Shown: positions 32,982-40,443 of the stretch, in pieces | How positions within the stretch are numbered: the first letter of the stretch is position 1 | How the letters are laid out: each line of letters begins with the position of its first letter | Assembly: GCA_009693985.1 (NCBI GenBank) | Contig: SHWE01000013.1 | Location: 1 to 47,487 of the forward strand | DNA length: 47,487 nt | Direction: 5' to 3' | DNA from: Alphaproteobacteria bacterium | GTDB lineage: Bacteria; Pseudomonadota; Alphaproteobacteria; Micropepsales; Micropepsaceae | Notes under the pieces: model-generated | The model's database searches: none | Seen by the model: only the letters and a program-made list of their open reading frames with translations | Told to the model about the DNA's origin: nothing | Made by a program: the position numbers and the translations under genes

Positions 32982-33739
32982 TCCTCAAAGCCGCCTCGCT
33001 CGACGACCCCGGCATCGCCCACGGATTTTTCGGACGCCGGGGCGGCGTCTCGGACGGCATCTATGCCTCGCTCAATTGCGGGCCGGGCTCGAACGATGCG
33101 CGCGAACGGGTGATAGAGAACCGGGCCCGGGCGGTGGGCGCACTCAGCAACAGCGCCAAGCTCGTCACGCTCTATCAGATACATAGCGCCGAAGCCGTGA
33201 CGGTCAAGGCGCCGTGGGAAATCCCCGACAACCCCAAGGCCGACGCGATGGCGACCGACCGCGCCAACATCGCGCTCGGCATCCTGACCGCCGATTGCGC
33301 GCCCATCCTGCTCGCCGATGCCGACGCCCGTGTCATCGGCGCCGCTCATGCGGGCTGGAACGGCGCGCTGTCGGGCGTCGCGCAATCGGTCGTCGCCGCG
33401 ATGGTGAAGCTCGGCGCCAAACCGAATCGCATCCGCGCCGCAATCGGTCCCTGCATCAGCCAGCCGGCCTATGAAGTCGGTCCCGAATTCGAACAGCGCT
33501 TCCGCGCCGCCGATGCCGCCTATGCACGATTCTTCGCAAGCAACCAGAACGGGCGCTTCCAATTCGACCTGCCCGCCTTCGTCGCTCACCGCCTTAGCGA
33601 AGCCGGAATCGGCGCCGTCGAGATCATTCCCGCCTGCACCTATGCGCGCGAAAACGACTTCTTCTCCTACCGCCGCACGACCCATCGCAAAGAGCCCGAT
33701 TACGGCCGCGAAATCTCCGTGATTCTGCTCAAAGATTGA
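32978..33739 (+). CDS. pgeF: Peptidoglycan editing factor PgeF (YfiH/laccase-domain family)
   Basis: A 253-residue Cu/Zn protein of the YfiH (DUF152) family. In E. coli PgeF corrects misincorporated serine in peptidoglycan precursors. Metal ligands lie in LYQIHSAE, LTADCAPILL and AAHAGWNG. The C-terminal CTYARENDFFSYRR is family-typical. It starts with TTG, overlapping the stop of the methyltransferase gene, and it is the third gene of the lgt operon. Confidence 0.93.
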   Translation: MILKAASLDDPGIAHGFFGRRGGVSDGIYASLNCGPGSNDARERVIENRARAVGALSNSAKLVTLYQIHSAEAVTVKAPWEIPDNPKADAMATDRANIALGILTADCAPILLADADARVIGAAHAGWNGALSGVAQSVVAAMVKLGAKPNRIRAAIGPCISQPAYEVGPEFEQRFRAADAAYARFFASNQNGRFQFDLPAFVAHRLSEAGIGAVEIIPACTYARENDFFSYRRTTHRKEPDYGREISVILLKD

Positions 33740-33854
33740 GCTGTGATTGGATCATCGCGCCGGTTTACGCACCCTCACCCCCTTGCTAGAACGCACGCGC
33801 GTCGGGTCACGGAATCGTCATAGGATGGTCCGGCCTCGCATGTAGGGTGGTGGC

Positions 33855-34786
33855 ATGAAGCTTCTGGCCGGCAACAGCAATCGTCAGCTCGCCGAGGCGA
33901 TCGCCCAATATCTGCACGTACCTTTCACCAAGGCCGTCGTGCGGCGCTTCGCCGACATGGAGGTCTTTGTCGAGATCCAGGAGAACGTCCGCGGCGAGGA
34001 CATGTTCGTCATCCAGTCGACCAGCTTCCCGGCCAACGACAATCTGATGGAGCTGCTCGTCGTCATCGATGCGCTGCGCCGTTCCAGCGCCAAGCGCATC
34101 ACCGCGGTGCTTCCCTATTTCGGCTATGCGCGGCAGGACCGCAAACCCGGCCCCGCACGCCGATCTCGGCCAAGCTGGTGGCGAACCTCATCACCGAAGC
34201 GGGCGCCAACCGCGTGCTGACGGTCGATCTCCATGCCGGGCAGATTCAGGGCTTCTTCGACATTCCGACCGACAATCTCTACGCCCAGCCGGTGATGGTG
34301 AAGGACATCCAGGATTATCTCGGCGGCGAGGATCTGATGGTGATCTCGCCCGACGTCGGCGGCGTGGTGCGCGCCCGCGCGCTGGCGAAACGCCTCGGCT
34401 CCAACCTCGCCATCGTCGACAAGCGCCGCGAGCGGGCCGGCGAATCCGAAGTCATGAACATCATCGGCGACGTGACGGGGCGCACCTGTCTTCTGATCGA
34501 CGATATCGTGGATTCCGGCGGCACCATCTGCAACGCCGCCGAAGCCTTGCTGAACAACGGCGCCAAGGCCGTCTACGCTTACGCCACGCATGGCGTGCTG
34601 TCGGGCGGCGCGGTCGCGCGCATCCGCGATTCCAAGCTGAAATCGCTGGTGGTGACGGATTCCATCGCCGCCACCGAAGAAATCCGCAAATGCCCGAACA
34701 TCAGGCGCATCGCCATCGCGCCGCTGCTCGGCGAAGCCATCGACCGCATCGCCAACGAGAAATCCGTCTCCAGCCTGTTCGATTGA
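33855..34786 (+). pseudogene. prs: Ribose-phosphate pyrophosphokinase, frameshifted (probably a sequence error)
   Basis: Prs makes PRPP for purine, pyrimidine, histidine and tryptophan synthesis, and a cell needs it. The N-terminal part ([20 protein letters not shown] on, to [13 protein letters not shown]) is followed by wrong-frame residues after the four-C run at 34151-34154. Adding one C restores [21 protein letters not shown] and the rest. The PRPP-binding loop [12 protein letters not shown] is intact in the second part, as is SLFD at the end. The joined protein would be about 310 residues, normal length. A one-base deletion in a homopolymer of an essential gene is best read as an assembly or sequencing fault. 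Confidence 0.88.
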
Positions 34787-34809
34787 CGAATCCCGGCAGA
34801 GCCCCGCCC

Positions 34810-35097
34810 ATGACCAAGACGATCTTTGCCTCTATCGCCGCGACGATGATGGCGGCCGCCCTTTGCTATCCCGTGCTGGCGCAGCTTCCCGATGGCGGCG
34901 GCCGCGATATCCTGCGGATGTCGTGTCTCGGCTGCCACGATCTTTCGCCCATCAGCGGCAGCGGCGGCTTTTCCAAGGAAGATTGGGAAATCGTCGTCAA
35001 AAGCATGATCGCGATGGGCGCGCGGATTAAAGCCGAAGACGTTCCGGTGCTGACGGCCTATCTCGCCGACGCTTTCCCGCCCCGGCAGCGGAACTAG
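34810..35097 (+). CDS. Small exported c-type cytochrome
   Basis: A 95-residue exported protein with signal peptide MTKTIFASIAATMMAAALCYPVLAQ and one heme c site CLGCH (C39, C42, H43). After it come GFSKEDWEIVVKSMIAMGA and DVPVLTAYLADAFPP, helices that resemble the heme-domain C-terminus of Vgb-like quinoproteins; compare the segment after CGQCH in the protein encoded at 37253. It lies 23 bases after prs but is more likely the first gene of the exported redox block. The sixth heme ligand is probably one of the methionines in SMIAMGA. Confidence 0.75.
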   Translation: MTKTIFASIAATMMAAALCYPVLAQLPDGGGRDILRMSCLGCHDLSPISGSGGFSKEDWEIVVKSMIAMGARIKAEDVPVLTAYLADAFPPRQRN

Positions 35098-35099
35098 CG

Positions 35100-35228
35100 C
35101 GCGTCTCAGCGTTCGAGGCGCGCGAGTAGCTCCGCTACAGGCAGATCGGCGCGCGGCGCGCCGTCGCTCGGCAAAAGGTCCACTGGACCTTTTACTTTTC
35201 GATCCTCGACCCGCGTTGGGGAGAGGGG
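35100..35228. repeat. Composite intergenic repeat with terminator-like hairpin
   Basis: GC-rich palindromic stretches (GGCGCGCGGCGCGCC) lead to AAAAGGTCC-ACT-GGACCTTTT (stem 35173-35181 with 35185-35193) and the tail GTTGGGGAGAGGGG seen in the dispersed repeat family. The AT-ended stem could terminate transcription of the small cytochrome gene in one direction and of the convergent gene in the other. Confidence 0.55.
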
Positions 35229-35244
35229 AAGACGTATAGCGCCC

Positions 35245-35916
35245 CTAACGCCCGCGCGGGGCGGAAGCCGTGGTCAGCGTGCCGCCGCCCATGCCCTTGG
35301 CGATTTCCTTGGCGATGGCGGTGATGCCGGCGCGGAAGCCTTCGGCAGCGGATTTGGGATCGGCCAGCAGCGCATCCACCGACGAGAAGCGGTAGCGCGC
35401 ATCGGGATAGACGGTGCGCACGCCGCGCGCGGTGGTCTGGCCGTAAAGAATACTGTCGGTCTTGAGGAAGCGCCCGGTGCGCGCGTCGGTGACGAACAGG
35501 CGCACGGTGAAGCCCGGCATCAGATCGTCGCCCAGCGTCTGGTCGCTATAGGCGACGGTGTTCGGCATGATGGCGACGGCGAGCTTGATGCGCGCGTCCT
35601 TCGCGTCGGACGGCACGACTTCCAAGCCCGCCTCCAGCAAGGCTTCGGCGACGGCTTCGTGCAGCTCGCCGCCGAGATGCAGATTCTCGCCCGCCATCGC
35701 ATCGGCCAGCGAGCGCGCGCCTTCTTTGCGGAGGAAGGTGCGGGCGTCATATTGCTGCGCGCCGCCGGTGGCGACGACGACGTAATCGTCGGGCTCGGCG
35801 ATGGGGCCGAGGCCGACGGTGCGGACGGGCACGAAAATGTTGCGCAGCTCCGCCGAGGACGGAACGGTGGCGGCGACGAAAAGCGTCACGACAAGGAAGG
35901 GAAGCGTCCGAGTCAT
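35245..35916 (-). CDS. Exported protein of unknown function
   Basis: A 223-residue protein with a Sec signal peptide (MTRTLPFLVVTLFVAATVPSSA). The mature part is alpha/beta in pattern: HLGGELHEAVAEALLEAGLEVVPS, then strands IKLAVAIMPNTVAYSD and FTVRLFVTDARTGRFLK, and a helical end with FRAGITAIAKEIAKGMG. The D-A-R-T-G-x-F-L-K and ADPKSAAEGF segments recall lipoprotein-like DUF proteins, but I cannot place it. It has no lipobox cysteine and no cysteine at all. It is convergent with the small cytochrome gene and shares its 3' repeat. Confidence 0.6.
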   Translation of the reverse strand: MTRTLPFLVVTLFVAATVPSSAELRNIFVPVRTVGLGPIAEPDDYVVVATGGAQQYDARTFLRKEGARSLADAMAGENLHLGGELHEAVAEALLEAGLEVVPSDAKDARIKLAVAIMPNTVAYSDQTLGDDLMPGFTVRLFVTDARTGRFLKTDSILYGQTTARGVRTVYPDARYRFSSVDALLADPKSAAEGFRAGITAIAKEIAKGMGGGTLTTASAPRGR

Positions 35917-35986
35917 GGCATGAGCTTAGCGCAAACCGGAGCTTACGGGAGGGGCGATTTATACGTGCTTCGCCCCGTTGAATCCC

Positions 35987-36056
35987 CCCTCACCCGGTTC
36001 GCCTAAGCGCAACGACGCGCAAGGCGAACCGCCCTCTCCCGCGCTGGGGAGAGGGG
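35987..36056. repeat. Dispersed GC-rich intergenic repeat, copy 2
   Basis: The element opens CCCTCACCCGGTTCGCC, has an inner palindrome (GGTTCGCC ... GGCGAACC), and ends CCCTCTCCC-GCGCT-GGGGAGAGGGG. It separates two minus-strand genes. Confidence 0.7.
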
Positions 36057-36079
36057 AAATTGAGGAGGGAGAGGGTGAT

Positions 36080-36598
36080 TCAGTGGAAAAAAGGTGGGCG
36101 GTAAAAGGTGATTAGCCGCCCGCAGACGATCACGCCGACCCAGCAGGCGAGCGAGATGCCGCAGACGATCTTGGCGAGGCGCGGGGCGTCGGCGCCGGCG
36201 GGGAGCGTCCGCACCGAGGCGAAGGCGCTAGAGAGATAGAACACCCCGACATTGATGCCGGCCACCGCCATGAACAGGCCCTTCCACCAGAAGGAGGGGT
36301 TGTAGAAATATTGCTCGGGGAAGGCCGCGAAGAAACAAATGCCGACCAGCACATTCGAGCAATAGGCGGCGACGCCGATCGGGATCAGCCTGTGCAGCGC
36401 GTGAGGAGGGATCGACTTGGCCATGCCGAGCACGCGCAAATCGAACAGGCCGACCGTGCCGATCAGCGTGCAGAGGCCTATATAATGCAGCGTCTCCAGC
36501 GTCGGCCACATCCACTGATATTCGAGGATGAAGCTGTGGAGCCAAGTGTCGCGGATCCACAGCTCCCACGGTTCCGGCTCGAAAGGTTCGGTGAACAT
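36080..36598 (-). CDS. Four-helix membrane protein, DUF6644-like (paralog 1)
   Basis: A 172-residue inner-membrane protein with four hydrophobic segments. The first contains W-P-x-x-E-T-L-H-Y-I-G (WPTLETLHYIGLCTLIGT), followed by LFDLRVLGMAKSIPPHALHRL. His residues at the end of helix 1 and in the loop (LHYIG, HALHRL) are those shared with its neighbour. The pattern L-H-x-x-G and D-L-R-x-L-G is what I recall of the DUF6644 family; this was not searched. Intramembrane histidines may bind heme b, but that is inference. Its start codon shares one base with the stop of the paralog gene, so both are read from one message. Confidence 0.6.
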   Translation of the reverse strand: MFTEPFEPEPWELWIRDTWLHSFILEYQWMWPTLETLHYIGLCTLIGTVGLFDLRVLGMAKSIPPHALHRLIPIGVAAYCSNVLVGICFFAAFPEQYFYNPSFWWKGLFMAVAGINVGVFYLSSAFASVRTLPAGADAPRLAKIVCGISLACWVGVIVCGRLITFYRPPFFH

Positions 36599-37131
36599 CA
36601 GAACCCTCCCTTAAAGCCGACATGCAGCCAATTGTAGGTGTAGGCGAGAAGCCGCCCCGCGAGGATCGCGCCCGCCCAGGAAACGAGCGAGAGGATCGCG
36701 AGCGTGCGCGCGTGGCGCGGCATGGCGGCCGCCGCCGATTGCCCGGAGACCATGATGGCTGCGCGCAGGACCTCGTTGCGGATTCGCACGATCAGATAGA
36801 TGCCGAGCGCGACGCAGAACATCTTCACGTAAAACACCGGATTGGTGAACGCCTTGTAGGGATAGCCGATGAACAGCAGCACGCCGGAGGCGGCGTTCAT
36901 CGCAAAGGCGAACCACAGCACGGGATAGAATTTCTCGAGGATCGCCAGCGGCACTTGCGGCGCGACACCCAGGATACGCAAGGCGATGACCGCGCCGATA
37001 CCGGCGAGGAAGCCCATGCCGATGGTGTGGAAGACAAGGATCAGCGGAAAGGCGAACATGGATTCGCCGTGCACCCACATCGACAGCGCCGCGTGTTCCA
37101 GCCAATCGAAGAACTGTTCGGTAGGCGTCAT
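36598..37131 (-). CDS. Four-helix membrane protein, DUF6644-like (paralog 2)
   Basis: A 177-residue paralog of the gene downstream, with the same layout: FPLILVFHTIGMGFLAGIGA, then ALRILGVAPQVPLAILEKFYPVLWFAF, then a third and fourth helix. FHTIGMG corresponds to LHYIGLC and ALRILG to DLRVLG of the neighbour. Two paralogs in one operon suggest a heterodimer. It is divergent from the large Vgb-like gene at 37253, with 121 bases between the starts, so they may share a control region. The ATG at 37131 (MTPTEQFF) is used; the frame is open to 37146. Confidence 0.6.
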   Translation of the reverse strand: MTPTEQFFDWLEHAALSMWVHGESMFAFPLILVFHTIGMGFLAGIGAVIALRILGVAPQVPLAILEKFYPVLWFAFAMNAASGVLLFIGYPYKAFTNPVFYVKMFCVALGIYLIVRIRNEVLRAAIMVSGQSAAAAMPRHARTLAILSLVSWAGAILAGRLLAYTYNWLHVGFKGGF

Positions 37132-37252
37132 CGCGTGCCCCCGCACATGACCATGGACAGCACATTTATATCAGAGAACGAGCGAAAATTGGTGTATAGT
37201 GCCGGGCAGAATAAGGCTCAAAAAGTCAAACCGGCCAAGGGAGGGAACAACA

Positions 37253-38896
37253 ATGCTTCGTCAGCCAAGTCGAATCCTACCTGTCATCGCGTCCGTGCTG
37301 CTTGCCAGCGTCCACTCGGTTCAAGCGGAAGACTTCACCGGCAACGTTCAAGGCGTGGTCAAGAGCGCATCGGGGCAAGCGCTTCCCGGGGCCTATGTCA
37401 AATTGATCAATCCGGAGCGACGCCTGACGTTCATGGCCGTCACGCAGGCGCAAGGCCGTTACACGATGAACAATCTGCCGCCGGGACGTTACACGGTGCA
37501 GGGCATCGGCAACGGCTTCCAAAGCAAAGCAACGCCGGTGTCGTTGACGGACGGTAAGCCGGCGATGGCCGATGTCTCGCTGACCGATAGACAAGGGAAC
37601 GCGATTGCCAATGGCTGGATTCGCACCCCCGGGCGCGTATCGGGCAACGAAATGGATTCCGAGTTGCCGCCGCCGGTTCTGCCGGAAGGCGAAGGCAAGG
37701 CGATCGTCGAAGCAAAATGCGGCCAGTGCCATTTCCTGCACCGGCTGACGCAAATGCGCTGGACCCGCAACAATTGGGAGCAAAAGATCGTCTGGATGCG
37801 CGAACGCATCCATGAACGCGGCGCCAACGATCTGACCCCTGCCGAACAGAAGATCGTGGTGGATTATCTGGCGAAGAACTTTTCCACCACCACGCCGAAG
37901 CCCGACCCCAATGGCCGTCTGTCCAGGACATTGCTGAAGGGCGACGCCGCCAAATACATCGCGGTCGATTTCGAGGGGCCCAACCCCGATGCGGCGTTCC
38001 ACGACGTCACGGTGGATGCCCGCGGGGTCGCGTGGCTGAACCAGCTCAACGTCTATGCCCTCGCCAAGTTCGATCCGAAGACGTTCGCCTTCAGCGAGGT
38101 TCGTCCTCCCGAAGTCGGCGCGAAGCCGGGCACCTTGGCGCATATGGGACCGCCGGCGCGGGGCGCCGGGGATTCGATCTGGATGGCGGATATCGGCGGC
38201 ACGCGCCGCTGGCTGCAATTCGACACCAAGACCCAGCGCTTCGCATCGTTCCTGGTGCCCGCCGACTTCAAGGGCCCGATCAGCGGCAACTTCATGCGGG
38301 CCGACCCGAACGGGAAGATGGTGTGGTCGACGGCCGGCAATCGGATCGTCGGATTGAATATCGGAACCAGAGAATTCTCCGCCTATGACATTCCGACGAA
38401 GAATCCGGGCGCGTACGGGATAGATGTCGCGGGCGACGGACGCGTTTGGTTTGCCGAGCGGCAAGCGAACAAGCTCGGCCGGCTGGACCCCGTTTCGGGA
38501 AAGATCGACGAGTTCCCGACCGGAGGGGTCGATGTTCCACGCCGGATGGGAACCGATTGGGACGGCAATGTCTGGGTCGGCTTCCATAAGACCGGCAAGC
38601 TCGTGAAGGTCGATCAGAAGACCGGCAAGATGACCTTCTACGAACCTCCGACCAAGAACAGCGGCACCTATATCGCGGTGCCCGATGCACGGACGAAGAT
38701 GATCTGGGTGACCGAACAGACGGCGGACAAGATCGCCCGCTTCGATCCCAAGACGGAGACCTGGACGGAGTTCTCGCTGCCGATCGTGGAGTCGGATGCG
38801 AGACGGATCGAGCTCGATCCGTCCAACCCGAACCGCATCTGGTGGGCGGGCGATACCTCGACCCATCTCGGCTACATCGAAGTGCTCGACCAGTAG
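37253..38896 (+). CDS. Exported fusion: carboxypeptidase-regulatory domain, heme c site, Vgb-like propeller
   Basis: A 547-residue exported protein. Signal peptide: MLRQPSRILPVIASVLLASV with cleavage near SVQAED. Residues about 26-110 form a carboxypeptidase-regulatory (transthyretin-like) domain (VKSASGQALPGAYVKL, NLPPGRYTVQGIG). Residues about 145-205 are a cytochrome c-like segment with CGQCH (156-160) and an ERIHERGAND helix. Residues about 215-547 are a six- or seven-bladed propeller with repeated NVWVGFHKTGKLVKVD-type units, as in virginiamycin B lyase. The true Vgb lyase activity is not implied. A strong ribosome site (GGGAGGG) precedes the ATG. A surface or periplasmic redox enzyme or sensor is the best guess. 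Confidence 0.8.
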   Translation: MLRQPSRILPVIASVLLASVHSVQAEDFTGNVQGVVKSASGQALPGAYVKLINPERRLTFMAVTQAQGRYTMNNLPPGRYTVQGIGNGFQSKATPVSLTDGKPAMADVSLTDRQGNAIANGWIRTPGRVSGNEMDSELPPPVLPEGEGKAIVEAKCGQCHFLHRLTQMRWTRNNWEQKIVWMRERIHERGANDLTPAEQKIVVDYLAKNFSTTTPKPDPNGRLSRTLLKGDAAKYIAVDFEGPNPDAAFHDVTVDARGVAWLNQLNVYALAKFDPKTFAFSEVRPPEVGAKPGTLAHMGPPARGAGDSIWMADIGGTRRWLQFDTKTQRFASFLVPADFKGPISGNFMRADPNGKMVWSTAGNRIVGLNIGTREFSAYDIPTKNPGAYGIDVAGDGRVWFAERQANKLGRLDPVSGKIDEFPTGGVDVPRRMGTDWDGNVWVGFHKTGKLVKVDQKTGKMTFYEPPTKNSGTYIAVPDARTKMIWVTEQTADKIARFDPKTETWTEFSLPIVESDARRIELDPSNPNRIWWAGDTSTHLGYIEVLDQ

Positions 38897-38909
38897 AAAT
38901 AGGCAATGG

Positions 38910-38942
38910 CGGAGGACAGGCGCGCGCCAGTCCTCCGTTTAC
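38910..38942 (+). terminator. Terminator after the Vgb-like fusion gene
   Basis: CGGAGGAC (38910-38917) pairs with GTCCTCCG (38930-38937). An inner GGCGCGCGCC can pair with itself in the loop. It is followed by TTTAC. It lies between two convergent genes and probably serves the plus-strand one. Confidence 0.6.
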
Positions 38943-38958
38943 TTCCCGGCCACGGTTT

Positions 38959-39975
38959 TCAGCAGCCGGAGACGCATTTGCCTTTGCCGTCGAATTCCAT
39001 GGTGCGCTCGCTGATGGCAAGGTGAGCGGGCGCCTTGACCTGCTTGATGAGCGCCGCCGTCTGGCTGTTTGCCCTTAACTTGCCGCCTTCCGTCGCGGCC
39101 TCGTTCACATGCGTGAAGATCACCGAGGCCGGCTTGAGCAGCTCGTTGACGGCGTACGCGCCGGACTGGAAGAGGCCCGGGTTCGGCCCGAGATTGATCA
39201 CGGCCAGGCTCGCACTGTGGAAATCGCCGATGACCGTCTTCATGTCGCCGAAGACCGCCGTGTCGCTCGACAGGTAGACGACGAGCCCGTTGGTGAACTT
39301 CACCACGAAGCCGACCGGTGGGCCGTACCCGAGCTGGGCGCCGTCGGCTTTCAGCAGGTCCTGCTGGGGCTTCGTGAGCAGCGCGGGCGCGACGTCGTTG
39401 ACGTGCGAGGAATAAACGATCGTGAATTCCACGCCTTGCTGCGCGCCTTCCGTCTTGGCGGTGAAAACGCCGCCCAGGTCGATGCGCGAGCTGCACGCCG
39501 CCGGAACCGGGACGGTGACCGCCAGAGTGGGGCAGAAGTCCATCGGCTTGCTGCCGCTGCCGCGGATTGCATCCACCTTGTTGTGAACGAAGCCGGCCAT
39601 CGCGCGGGTCGTCAGCGTGACGGCGTTCTTCGCCGCGACGACTTCGGCGGTGGTTGAGTTCGGGGCCGGCACCCTCGCCGAGTTCGCGCAGGTGCCTTCG
39701 CCCGGCGCCTTCAGCTTGAGGTCGCCGACATGGTCGCCGTGCATGTGGGAAAGCAGCACCAGATGAATGGTGCCTAGCCGCGGATCGTTGCCGCCTGTCA
39801 CATTGTGCGCCGCGTCGTAGAGGAAGCGCACGCCGGTCGGGTCCTCGAAAATGATCGCGCGGTCGTTCGCGCACAGCTCGCCAGGGTGCGAGCCGATTGG
39901 CGTGATCTTGACGTTCTGTGCGAGCGCCGGGAATGAGCCAAGCACAAGGGTGAATGCCGCGCAGGCGATCTTCAT
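38959..39975 (-). CDS. Exported metallo-beta-lactamase-fold hydrolase
   Basis: A 338-residue exported protein with signal peptide MKIACAAFTLVLGSFPALAQ. It carries the metal motif H77-M-H79-G-D81-H82 (LLSHMHGDHVG), a later histidine (YSSHVND), an aspartate in YLSSDTAVFGD and a histidine in VIFTHVNEA. Fold and length fit the MBL superfamily. It does not show class B beta-lactamase zinc ligands that I can match with confidence, so antibiotic hydrolysis is not claimed. Six or more cysteines, two of them in the terminal KCVSGC, suggest disulfides. AGGAGG precedes the ATG. The start at 39975 is set by the signal peptide; the frame is open to 40059. Confidence 0.8.
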   Translation of the reverse strand: MKIACAAFTLVLGSFPALAQNVKITPIGSHPGELCANDRAIIFEDPTGVRFLYDAAHNVTGGNDPRLGTIHLVLLSHMHGDHVGDLKLKAPGEGTCANSARVPAPNSTTAEVVAAKNAVTLTTRAMAGFVHNKVDAIRGSGSKPMDFCPTLAVTVPVPAACSSRIDLGGVFTAKTEGAQQGVEFTIVYSSHVNDVAPALLTKPQQDLLKADGAQLGYGPPVGFVVKFTNGLVVYLSSDTAVFGDMKTVIGDFHSASLAVINLGPNPGLFQSGAYAVNELLKPASVIFTHVNEAATEGGKLRANSQTAALIKQVKAPAHLAISERTMEFDGKGKCVSGC

Positions 39976-40007
39976 GTCGTTCCTCCTGAGAAGGTTGTTT
40001 CTTAAGT

Positions 40008-40319
40008 CTATCCGAACAGGCCGATGACGGCGCCGGAGACGATCAGCACCACCAGCCAATGGCCGGAATCGATCACCGTCAGCATCGTCTTTCGTTTCTG
40101 GAAGGCGTTGTTGACCGCGTTGGTGGTGACGACGAAGCCCAGCCAGACCAGAATCCTGGAGATGATGCCGCTCATCGGCGTCAGCGGACCGACATGGCCA
40201 TCACACCCTGCAACATCACCGCGATGACGATTTGCGCGACGAAGGCCAGCACCATCGGGCCGACCGGCATGTGACGCTTGCCGTCGGGGCCGGTGCAATT
40301 GGATGAGAAATTTGGCCAT
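40008..40319 (-). pseudogene. DUF1761-like protein with two compensating frameshifts
   Basis: The open frame gives 103 residues, MAKFLIQLHRP to GAVIGLFG. Its last 60 residues (MSGIISRILVWLGFVVTTNA, FQKRKTMLTVIDSGHWLVV) match the C-terminus of DUF1761-type membrane proteins. The middle (RRQASHAGRPDGAGL) looks like noise, while the +1 frame there reads DGKRHMPVGPMVLAFVAQ and on through a helix. One extra C near 40286-40289 and one missing G near 40196-40199 would restore a continuous protein. The family's first helix is still lacking, so the gene is either short or decayed. A good ribosome site (GAAGGGGG) precedes ATG 40319. Confidence 0.5.
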
Positions 40320-40443
40320 CTTCGCCCCCTTCCGTTGCTCCCCATCATATCCCTTTTCGGGAGCGCCGGAGAGCCTGGAAACGAGGATTGTTCGCGAGGC
40401 TAGCGCGCCCCATAGTGACAAGACGAGTCGCAAAGGACGGTCC

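Noticed and set aside
34141-34160. Programmed ribosomal frameshift in prs
   Set aside because: There is no slippery heptamer, downstream pseudoknot or known precedent; a missing C in a homopolymer explains it more simply.
38959-39975. Carbapenem-type metallo-beta-lactamase
   Set aside because: It has the fold and HxHxDH, but I could not match the full zinc-ligand set and conserved regions of class B enzymes, and the gene context is not resistance-related; kept as a generic MBL-fold hydrolase.
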